A stretch of DNA of 5,230 nt from assembly GCA_024277835.1 (NCBI GenBank), contig JAJRUK010000201.1, positions 1 to 5,230 of the forward strand. The letters are read 5' to 3'. Made by a program: the position numbers and the translations under genes. The notes beneath the pieces are model-generated. The model saw only the letters and a program-made list of their open reading frames with translations, was not told the origin of the DNA and made no database searches. This DNA is from Planctomycetota bacterium. GTDB taxonomy: Bacteria > Planctomycetota > Phycisphaerae > UBA1845. Positions within the stretch are counted from its first letter, which is position 1, and each line of letters begins with the position of its first letter. Below, one piece after another: positions 1 to 5,230 of this stretch.

Positions 1-3000
1 AGTCGCGCCGTCGCCTGCCGCTCCGCCGCCTGAAGCTCTTCCGTCCGACCCTTTGCTTCCAAAGACGTCTTCGATAGATTCGCGAAGACCTTTCGAACCG
101 CGTCGCATACGCGCTCAAGCTGCACCGACTGCGTCTGCGCCTGCTCGAGAAGCTTCTTAGGTTGAATCATCAGCGCTTCGATGTGCTGTTCGATCCGATC
201 CCCGTCTTTTTTCGCTTTTTGCATCTGACGATCAAGCGAAGTCGCCTGCGTCTCGACGTCTTCGATCACCTGCTGGGAAACCTGCAAGTTTTCAATGAAC
301 CGTTCGACGGCTGCATCCGACTCGCTCTTGAGTTGCGTGCTCGTCTCAATCAAACCCTGCGCAGACGCATTGGCCTCCTGAATTTTCTGATATTGCGGAA
401 GACTTTCCTCCATCGCCGCACTAAGCTCAGTTCCAACCGCCCGGGCATCATCAACCGTCTTGCCAACCGAGTCGTTAATCTCCTTCGCCTGCTGCAACAC
501 GGATGTAATGCTATTGAGACGCTCAACGATATCGCCGGCCTTCGTCGTCTCGGAAGCAAGCCGCTGCTCAAACTCGATCGCCTTCCCAACATGCGAACTC
601 AGATCAGATACGATCGGTTGAACCTGCGAGGTCGCCGCGTCAATCTTCTCAACAATCCGTTCCGCCGTCGCTGCTTTTGCCGTCAGCGTCTTAACGCAAT
701 TCTCAGACTTACTCGTCAACGACCAGACGTCCTTCGTCAACGTTTCGATCTTGCGCTGCGTATTCATCGCCTGTTTCAGCGTACCATGAATATCGATATT
801 CGCCTCGCCAAGTTGCTTGAGAACCTTGCTTGCGGCTGCACTATGCGAACCGAGTCGCCCGACCTTTTCGTCGGCGTGCGCAACGACACCTTGAAGTGCT
901 TCGTGAAGCTGTCGCGCCGTCCCGTTGAGAGAATCAAGCTCGCCGACCAACCGATCCGCCGACTCATGGCGACCTTGCAAGTTCGATGAAGTCGTCTGCA
1001 CCGACTCAACGGCCTGCTCCGCCGTGATCGTCGCAGCCGTGATTCGGTCAATCGCCTTCTGACCTTGCGTCACGCCTCGTTCCAACTGCTCCGTCGTCTG
1101 CACCGCATCGTGATGCTGAGCACCTAACCGCATCGCGACGCGCGTCGCCTCTGCGGAAGCACCAGAAAGTTCTTTAGCAACCTCCTTGCCCGTCGGAACC
1201 AGTTCCGCCAGTCGATCTGCGGTCTCGCGACCAAACTTCGTATCCTCGTCAAACCTCGTAACGATTCGCTCACACTCCGACGCCTTGGCCCGAGCCACTT
1301 CCGCCTGCTCGCATGCCCGACCCGTCTGTATCAGCGCCGCCCCAACTCGATCCAGCGTCGATTCCAACTCGCCGAATGCCGTTCCACTCTTCGCTATCAA
1401 CGTCTCGCCATGCGAGATGGACTCCTCAAGCGTCCCGGCCACTGTCGAGACCGTCTCGACCAGTTTCCCGACTTGGTCGCGAGCCGTATCGATCCGCTCG
1501 TCAATTTTCCCAATCTGACCGAACATCGAAGAGACCGTAGCCTCAGACTTATCAATGGCTTCGCCAACGTGGCGATGGGCGTCGCTTACTTTCTCCTGTC
1601 GAGCTTCAACGGCATCCGCATCTACCTTGATGGCATCAATACGCTCCGCCAATTTTCCAATCACGCCGACAACTCGACTCCGCGATTCATCGATCACCTG
1701 CTCACAACGCATATTCAATCCACTTTCGACCGTCTCGATGCATTGCGAGAGCATCCGATCACCAAGGTCTCGTTCAACGCGGCCCGCTTCCTCAAGCGTC
1801 GCCGCGAGCTGGGACCGCACGGAATCCAATCGCTCCTCCGCCTTGGTCGACTCACGATTCGCTTCCTCGACCGCCGACTTCACCGACGCCGCCACAGCTA
1901 CCAACTTCTTCTCCGCCGCACGCGTAGCCTCAGTCGTCTGCGCATCCATCTTCTCCAAGACCGTCGCAAACTTCGTCTGAATCGAAACCAGGCAGGCCTC
2001 CGCCTTCGCCGACTCACTGGTTGTTTCGTCAACCACCGACTTCGCCGACTCGCGAACCACCGCCAGCTTTTCCTCTGTCGCATCTGCAATCATCGAAGCC
2101 CGCGCGATCAGCTTTTCCATATCCCGCCGCGCATCGTCAGAACCCGTCACGATCTCCGAAATGGTGGCGACATGACGCTGAACATCATCCGCTTTATCAG
2201 CAAACTCGCCCGCGCCCGTCGAAAGTCGTTGCTCGATCGCTTCCGCCCGACCGCACGCCAGCTCGATTCGTTGAATCTGATCTTCCACATCCCCGGCAAC
2301 CGTCCCGGCTCGAATCGCGCGAGACTCCATCGCCTCTACGCGCGACTCCGTCTCACCCGCAATCTCGTTGAGACGCCGCTTGATATGATCCGCCAGACTT
2401 TCGCCCTCTTGAACAGATCCACCAAGCGCAGCGATCACCGCTTCCGCTCGACCAAGCAGACCCGAAAGGTGTTGTTCAACCGCGACTACTTTCGCCAGTG
2501 TTATTTCCGTAGACGCCGTCGCCCGCTCGCTTCGAGACACCGTCTGCGCGAGGCGATCGTGAAACTCATCCGCATCCTCGAACGCGGGAGGAGTCTCCAT
2601 CTCCACGCCGTAAGCATGCGCCGGCGGCTTGGGGTCATGACTGTATTCAATAGCGGGCGCAGAGACGCGCGTAGTGACCGCTTCACTCGTAACCACCTCG
2701 CGAGTCATCGGTACTGATGAACCGCTCCAACCCCCCGCCACTTGCTCCGCACTGTGCAACCCAATTTCGCTCGCGGCCACACTGCGAGTCCCGGCGACAC
2801 TGCTTTGCGTCGCCTCGGGAATCATGGACGCATCGATCGATCGTTTTCCCGCTCCGTACGCGGCAGCAAGCGCATCATGCGAAATCCGGTTCACCAGACG
2901 AGGAACACCACCCGCCGCCTCATGAATCGCCGTGATTGCATCGGGTGCAAACGTCCCGGCCTCAGCAACACCTGCAACAGAAAAGCGATGAGCAATGTAC

Positions 3001-3596
3001 GCCGCAGTTTCCGTTGCGCTCAGCGCGCTCAGTTTTCGAACCCCGCGCGTGTGTTGCTTCAGCGTGTCATCGCCAAAGTTCTCAAGCGTCGCAGAGAGCA
3101 TCGGTTGACCAACCAGAATGATCGGTAGCAGCTTTCCGCTTGTACCTTCGATTTCAGCAAGAAGCGCCAGTTCTTGAAAATTCGCCGACGACATATTCTC
3201 CGCCTGATCTACGATCAGAAGCGAGCGATGCTCCGCCTTCACCGAACGCATCAAGTGACGGCGAAGTCGCGAAACGGCGCGATCCGCATCACCCGATGAC
3301 GGAATCGATACGCCAAACCCCTTGCAACACTCGCGGATAAGACTTCGCTCGCCGCCAGCTTGCCATGATATGACAACCGGGTGGTCGTTTGCGTCCAGCC
3401 GACCCGCCAGCGTTCGGACAAGCAGCGTCTTCCCCATACCCGCCTCAGCCTCAACGACAAGAATTCCGTGACCGAAGTGGGCTTCGTATTCCATCGCGGC
3501 GAGCGTCTCATCGCGCTCGGGCGTTGCGAAGAAAAACTGAGCATCCGCACGATCTTCAAACGGCAAACATCGAAGTCCAAAGTGATTCGCGTACAT
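1..3596 (-). CDS. GspA/ExeA-type AAA+ ATPase with a very long C-terminal coiled coil (partial, 3' end outside window)
   Basis: One stop-free frame of 1198 codons runs off the left edge, so the C-terminus is missing. Residues 1-262 match the GspA/ExeA family of AAA+ ATPases. The N-terminus is MYANHFGL..PF, the usual opening of this family. A P-loop lies at 50-57 (AEAGMGKT) and Walker B at 126-133 (LLIVDQAE). A sensor-1-like strand ILVGQP is at 160-165, an Arg-rich HTRGVRKL at 182-189, and a GGVPRLVNR sensor-2 motif at 229-237. Residues 263-340 form a Ser/Thr/Pro-rich linker. From about 342 onward the chain is Ala/Glu/Thr/Gln-rich with heptad-like hydrophobic spacing. It has only four prolines (801, 994, 1067, 1146), and none between 338 and 800. 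No membrane segment is visible. ExeA itself uses ATP to help assemble the secretin for type II secretion, but no secretion genes are in view and the tail is not that of ExeA. A role as a nucleotide-controlled scaffold or tether is inference. The ATPase class is well supported; the function is unknown. Confidence 0.92.
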   Translation of the reverse strand, partial: MYANHFGLRCLPFEDRADAQFFFATPERDETLAAMEYEAHFGHGILVVEAEAGMGKTLLVRTLAGRLDANDHPVVISWQAGGERSLIRECCKGFGVSIPSSGDADRAVSRLRRHLMRSVKAEHRSLLIVDQAENMSSANFQELALLAEIEGTSGKLLPIILVGQPMLSATLENFGDDTLKQHTRGVRKLSALSATETAAYIAHRFSVAGVAEAGTFAPDAITAIHEAAGGVPRLVNRISHDALAAAYGAGKRSIDASMIPEATQSSVAGTRSVAASEIGLHSAEQVAGGWSGSSVPMTREVVTSEAVTTRVSAPAIEYSHDPKPPAHAYGVEMETPPAFEDADEFHDRLAQTVSRSERATASTEITLAKVVAVEQHLSGLLGRAEAVIAALGGSVQEGESLADHIKRRLNEIAGETESRVEAMESRAIRAGTVAGDVEDQIQRIELACGRAEAIEQRLSTGAGEFADKADDVQRHVATISEIVTGSDDARRDMEKLIARASMIADATEEKLAVVRESAKSVVDETTSESAKAEACLVSIQTKFATVLEKMDAQTTEATRAAEKKLVAVAASVKSAVEEANRESTKAEERLDSVRSQLAATLEEAGRVERDLGDRMLSQCIETVESGLNMRCEQVIDESRSRVVGVIGKLAERIDAIKVDADAVEARQEKVSDAHRHVGEAIDKSEATVSSMFGQIGKIDERIDTARDQVGKLVETVSTVAGTLEESISHGETLIAKSGTAFGELESTLDRVGAALIQTGRACEQAEVARAKASECERIVTRFDEDTKFGRETADRLAELVPTGKEVAKELSGASAEATRVAMRLGAQHHDAVQTTEQLERGVTQGQKAIDRITAATITAEQAVESVQTTSSNLQGRHESADRLVGELDSLNGTARQLHEALQGVVAHADEKVGRLGSHSAAASKVLKQLGEANIDIHGTLKQAMNTQRKIETLTKDVWSLTSKSENCVKTLTAKAATAERIVEKIDAATSQVQPIVSDLSSHVGKAIEFEQRLASETTKAGDIVERLNSITSVLQQAKEINDSVGKTVDDARAVGTELSAAMEESLPQYQKIQEANASAQGLIETSTQLKSESDAAVERFIENLQVSQQVIEDVETQATSLDRQMQKAKKDGDRIEQHIEALMIQPKKLLEQAQTQSVQLERVCDAVRKVFANLSKTSLEAKGRTEELQAAERQATAR
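1482..1661 (-). repeat. Short motif repeated 49 residues apart in the coiled coil
   Basis: IGKLAERIDAI (residues 646-656) recurs as IGKIDERIDTA (695-705), with 7 of 11 residues identical. The 49-residue spacing is exactly seven heptads, so both copies would present the same face of the helix. It may mark an older repeat unit or a repeated contact site. Confidence 0.45.
1785..2078 (-). repeat. Tandem-like 54-residue-offset internal repeat in the coiled coil
   Basis: Residues 507-550 and 561-604 align without gaps at an offset of 54 residues (162 nt), with 19 of 44 identical by hand count. The best-matching stretches are ESAKAEACL (528-536) and ESTKAEERL (582-590), each preceded by KS.V.E or a close variant. 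The DNA is also similar, so an old internal duplication is more likely than composition alone, though biased composition inflates the match. Copy 1 is at 1947-2078 and copy 2 at 1785-1916. Confidence 0.6.
2577..2810 (-). other. Low-complexity linker between ATPase and coiled coil
   Basis: Residues 263-340 are rich in Ser, Thr, Ala, Gly and Pro, with a PKPP stretch at 322-325 and TPP at 335-337. No heptad pattern is visible. The segment looks like a flexible tether separating the AAA+ module from the helical tail. In secretion-type ExeA proteins the region after the ATPase leads to a membrane helix and a peptidoglycan-binding domain; I see neither here. Confidence 0.6.
3198..3221 (-). other. 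Variant Walker B motif (Asp-Gln) of the AAA+ ATPase
   Basis: Residues 126-133 read LLIVDQAE. The family norm is hhhhDEAQ, with Asp binding magnesium and Glu acting as catalytic base. Here Asp130 is kept but the next residue is Gln131, and Glu appears two positions later (Glu133), as if DEAQ had become DQAE. Engineered Glu-to-Gln changes at this site in AAA+ proteins usually allow ATP binding but slow hydrolysis. Whether that applies to this natural variant is inference. Confidence 0.85.
3426..3449 (-). other. Variant P-loop (Walker A) of the AAA+ ATPase
   Basis: Residues 50-57 read AEAGMGKT. The canonical pattern GxxxxGK[ST] has Gly at the first position, where this protein has Ala50. The essential Gly55, Lys56 and Thr57 are intact, so nucleotide binding is still expected. 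The preceding ILVVE is the usual hydrophobic strand of the fold. Confidence 0.85.
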
Positions 3597-3602
3597 GGGT
3601 GA

Positions 3603-3609
3603 CTTTCCT
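3603..3609 (-). promoter_or_regulatory. Ribosome-binding site of the ATPase gene
   Basis: On the minus strand AGGAAAG lies six bases before the ATG at 3594-3596. This favours that start over another in-frame ATG at 3612-3614, which would overlap the site and add six residues (MPGKSP). The next in-frame codon set further upstream hits a TGA at 3624-3626. The family's usual N-terminus of Met-Tyr followed by HFGL also points to 3596. Confidence 0.7.
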
Positions 3610-3627
3610 GGCATCCGTAGCCATCAT

Positions 3628-3648
3628 CCCCCGCAACCATCGCGGAGG
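3628..3648 (-). promoter_or_regulatory. Possible hairpin in the leader of the ATPase gene
   Basis: In minus-strand RNA, CCUCCGC (3648-3642) can pair with GCGGGGG (3634-3628) as seven pairs, one of them G-U, around a seven-base loop. The plus-strand version would contain a C-A mismatch, so the structure fits RNA made from the minus strand. It lies about 30 bases before the start codon and has no U-run after it, so it is not a terminator. Function is unknown and chance is possible. Confidence 0.3.
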
Positions 3649-3696
3649 GTCCATTCAGAACCAGCGCACGCAAATCACGCGCACGCCAATACACCA

Positions 3697-3726
3697 ATAA
3701 TGCTTTTAGGAAAATCGGACGTTGAA
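3697..3726 (-). promoter_or_regulatory. Weak sigma-70-like promoter candidate for the ATPase gene
   Basis: Minus strand: TTCAAC (3726-3721) and CATTAT (3702-3697) are separated by 18 bases. They match the -35 and -10 consensus at 3 of 6 and 4 of 6 positions. The stretch is locally AT-rich (TTTTCCTAAAAG) in an otherwise GC-rich region and lies about 100 bases before the start codon. Promoter consensus in the host is unknown, so this is only a candidate. Confidence 0.25.
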
Positions 3727-3758
3727 CCGCGCCGCTTAAGTTATCGGGCAGTCGCAAA

Positions 3759-3775
3759 TCTGCTCCACGAGCAGA
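3759..3775 (-). terminator. Short hairpin downstream of the RDD gene, weak terminator candidate
   Basis: A perfect seven-base-pair inverted repeat with a three-base loop reads TCTGCTC-GTG-GAGCAGA on the minus strand. It lies about 67 bases after the RDD gene's TAG. Only UUU follows the stem, so intrinsic termination would be inefficient. It could equally be an RNA processing or 3'-end stabilising stem. Confidence 0.35.
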
Positions 3776-3842
3776 ATAACCCAACGAAATGCCCCCGAAC
3801 GCCCCTGACGATACTGAAAACGCAACCCGCCATTCTCGGCAG

Positions 3843-5230
3843 CTACCCCTTCGCCTCCGCCTCGCCCTTATTCTGCTCGGCCACTTCCGGCAGAATCGAA
3901 ACGCGCTGCACCACAAGCGTCCGCGACAGAACATCACCCAGCCGCTGGCGACTTGGCGTCAGGAACACGAGCACCGCGACCGCCGGGAACTGAAATTCGA
4001 GCACACGCATCAGGTTTCGTAGAACGATCGCGCCACCTTTCGCACGACCCCCGCCCTCGGCCACTACCTTCAAACCCATCATCCGCTTCCCGATCGTCGC
4101 CCGCATCGCGACCTCGAACACCAGACCATACAGTGCTTCTACGACACTGATCACCGGCAAGACCAATTCGATAGCGGGCGTGGGATTCCGCATCTGCTCG
4201 AACATCGAGAGGGCCGCGAGATCGTCGTACATGAAAAAGTAAAGAATCCCGCCCCAGATCGGGAACGTAATCGCCAAGTCCAGCAGAAGCGCGAACAACC
4301 GCGCCTGCAAATCCGCCACCTGATCGGTCGGACCCACCGCCACACGAAACAACCCGCCGTCTCGACGAGTGACGAACACATAGATAAGAACCGCAGCGAA
4401 GATCACAAAAGGAACCACATACCGCAGTCGGTGACCGAATGCCGGCGAAGGCGACGGCGCGAACGCAATCACTGGTGCCATTGCGTCGAGCTCCTCGCCG
4501 GTCGTCACCGACCAACTCCCCGCTTCAACCGCCCCGGAAGACGCGTCTACAACGACAGCACGAGACTCCATCAACGCGAGCGAAGACACGCGAGCAAGCG
4601 CCGCACGACTTTCCTTTGTCAATGCGAACGGCGGTAGCGCCTTCCAACCCAGGTCAGCTTTCCGATATCCGACCAGCCGTGCCGCGTTGCCCTTCCCCTC
4701 GCGAACAACAAGAACCGGACCCAACAACGTCCACCCCGCGCCGACCACCCCAACCGACCGCCCCTCCGACGATATCTCAGTAATCACTGACTCGGACCAC
4801 TCCGCCTCGCGCGACGTCGAAACGGAATGCTCAAACGCCCCAACCTCGCCGCGCCGAGTTAAGAGATCAATCGCACCGTCACGAATCCAAACCGCGAGGA
4901 CATCCGCCCCGTCCTCCAACCCCTTTACTGCCCAGCGATCGCGGACCCACGCCCCACCCTCATAACGAACAAACGCAAAAGGAGCTTCGACCGCAACCTC
5001 ATACGAACCAACCGGAGCCTCCTCCTCTTTCGTGCCACCAACCGGCACATCATCACCCGACTCCGACTCCGACCCAACCCCAACCTCAACCTCAACCGCA
5101 CCTTCCGAATCGGCATCTACAGCAACCCGCTCCGGCAGTTGAACAGCCACCTCCCCCGCAACCAGTGCATAAAGCACCTGCGTCGAAGCGTCCGCAACGA
5201 TCAGCCTTGGAACAACCCGACCGGGGAGAG
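3843..5230 (-). CDS. RDD-family membrane protein with beta-rich N-terminal region (partial, 5' end outside window)
   Basis: The frame is open to the right edge, giving 461 visible residues (counted from the first full codon at 5228-5226) and a TAG at 3843-3845. A GTG at 5175-5177 is in frame, but the residues before it (RLIVADASTQ) continue a plausible protein, so the start lies outside. Residues about 310-446 are an RDD domain. Arg310 and Asp317 sit in RLFALLLDLA, followed by TIGKRMMGLKVV (378-389) and RQRLGD (427-432). Hydrophobic segments lie near 268-287, 311-333, 353-373 and, shorter, 413-424. The N-terminal part has recurring Trp/Gly-rich beta-strand-like stretches (for example GGAWVRDRW and GAGWTLLGPVLVV) that could be propeller blades; this is inference. 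It also has an acidic segment near 38-70. RDD proteins are poorly characterised, and some are linked to ion or proton transport. The downstream ATPase gene is co-oriented, 246 bases away. Confidence 0.9.
   Translation of the reverse strand, partial: LPGRVVPRLIVADASTQVLYALVAGEVAVQLPERVAVDADSEGAVEVEVGVGSESESGDDVPVGGTKEEEAPVGSYEVAVEAPFAFVRYEGGAWVRDRWAVKGLEDGADVLAVWIRDGAIDLLTRRGEVGAFEHSVSTSREAEWSESVITEISSEGRSVGVVGAGWTLLGPVLVVREGKGNAARLVGYRKADLGWKALPPFALTKESRAALARVSSLALMESRAVVVDASSGAVEAGSWSVTTGEELDAMAPVIAFAPSPSPAFGHRLRYVVPFVIFAAVLIYVFVTRRDGGLFRVAVGPTDQVADLQARLFALLLDLAITFPIWGGILYFFMYDDLAALSMFEQMRNPTPAIELVLPVISVVEALYGLVFEVAMRATIGKRMMGLKVVAEGGGRAKGGAIVLRNLMRVLEFQFPAVAVLVFLTPSRQRLGDVLSRTLVVQRVSILPEVAEQNKGEAEAKG
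3891..4301 (-). other. RDD domain
   Basis: This part of the protein carries the family's signature Arg and Asp in and near the first helix (Arg310, Asp317). It also has the basic loop TIGKRMMGLKVV after a central helix, and RQRLGD near the end, where family members commonly have a similar Arg/Gly/Asp sequence. Order and spacing fit the usual RDD layout. Topology is not resolved from the sequence alone because the last hydrophobic stretch is short. Confidence 0.85.
5057..5098 (-). repeat. Two abutting hexanucleotide repeat tracts in the RDD gene
   Basis: On the plus strand, three CCGACY units (5057-5074) are followed directly by four CAACCN units (5075-5098). They encode the SESES and VEVEVG stretches of an acidic, probably disordered segment. 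The six-base unit means that gain or loss of a unit would keep the reading frame. Confidence 0.8.

Larger units (their letters stand above)
1..2573 (-). other. Long predicted coiled-coil tail of the ATPase
   Basis: Residues 342-1198 and beyond are dominated by Ala, Glu, Thr, Ser, Gln, Asp, Arg and Lys. Hydrophobic residues recur every three or four positions, for example Ile702, Ala705, Val709, Leu712, Val716, Val719, Leu723 and Ile727. Proline is absent from 338 to 800. This suggests an extended rod of alpha helix, probably self-associating. It resembles the helical cytoplasmic part of chemoreceptors in composition only, since the conserved receptor tip motif is absent. A single helix of about 860 residues would be roughly 130 nm long at 1.5 angstrom per residue, but folding back on itself is possible. 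Confidence 0.75.
3597..3842. other. Intergenic region between the two genes
   Basis: This 246-base gap holds the hairpin at 3759-3775, the promoter candidate at 3697-3726, the leader hairpin at 3628-3648 and the ribosome-binding site at 3603-3609. I see no convincing small gene or tRNA. A minus-strand open frame crosses the gap but overlaps both real genes out of frame and has no recognisable sequence. The gap length suggests that the two genes can be transcribed separately. Confidence 0.6.

Noticed and set aside
162..989. A 275-codon plus-strand open frame
   Set aside because: It has the same frame-aligned antisense relation to the ATPase gene and the same Arg/Leu-rich, domain-less composition.
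1..2573. Chemoreceptor (methyl-accepting protein) signalling domain
   Set aside because: Composition and helical pattern are similar, but the highly conserved hairpin-tip sequence of chemoreceptors and any membrane segment are absent.
1410..2717. A 435-codon plus-strand open frame opposite the coiled-coil region
   Set aside because: It is aligned codon-for-codon against the minus-strand ATPase gene and stays open because that gene rarely uses TTA, CTA or TCA. The product is an Arg/Leu/His-rich sequence with no recognisable domain.
3612..3614. Upstream ATG as the start of the ATPase gene
   Set aside because: Using it would place the AGGAAAG site inside the gene, and the family's N-terminus normally begins at the Met-Tyr encoded from 3596.
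3251..3937. A 228-codon minus-strand open frame spanning the intergenic gap
   Set aside because: It overlaps the end of the RDD gene and the ATPase domain out of frame. Its product shows no family motifs, while the other frame encodes a clear AAA+ domain.
3934..4515. A 193-codon minus-strand open frame inside the RDD gene
   Set aside because: It is a shifted frame of the RDD coding sequence; the product is Arg/Gly-rich and lacks the membrane segments and RDD signature seen in the true frame.
5175..5177. GTG as the start of the RDD gene
   Set aside because: The same frame continues without a stop to the window edge with protein-like sequence, and no clear ribosome-binding site precedes the GTG.

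Overview
The window holds two protein-coding genes, both on the minus strand and both cut by the window edges. They are separated by 246 bp of non-coding DNA (3597-3842). Base composition is moderately GC-rich by eye, with a strong preference for G- or C-ending codons. I see no rRNA, tRNA, CRISPR array, insertion sequence or attachment site. Large, poorly described proteins that join a GspA/ExeA-type ATPase to long coiled coils, and RDD membrane proteins with extra N-terminal domains, remind me of Planctomycetota. That assignment is a guess from gene style; nothing in the sequence proves it.

Right part (3843-5230, minus): the 3' portion of a gene for a membrane protein with a C-terminal RDD domain. 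The reading frame is open to the right edge, so the true start lies outside the window and the in-frame GTG at 5177 is not a convincing start. The N-terminal half looks beta-rich, possibly propeller-like, and carries an acidic low-complexity segment encoded by two abutting hexanucleotide repeat tracts.

Middle (3597-3842): a gap holding a small hairpin after the RDD gene (weak terminator candidate), a weak promoter candidate, a possible leader hairpin, and a good ribosome-binding site for the next gene.

Left part (1-3596, minus): one uninterrupted reading frame of 1198 visible codons that runs off the left edge. It encodes a GspA/ExeA-type AAA+ ATPase domain (about residues 1-262), a disordered linker (about 263-340), and more than 850 residues of almost proline-free, Ala/Glu/Thr-rich predicted coiled coil. 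The ATPase has two unusual nucleotide-site changes: Ala for the first Gly of the P-loop, and Asp-Gln instead of Asp-Glu in Walker B. I infer a nucleotide-switched scaffold or tether rather than a classical secretion ATPase. The membrane protein encoded just upstream might be a partner, but only proximity and shared orientation support that.
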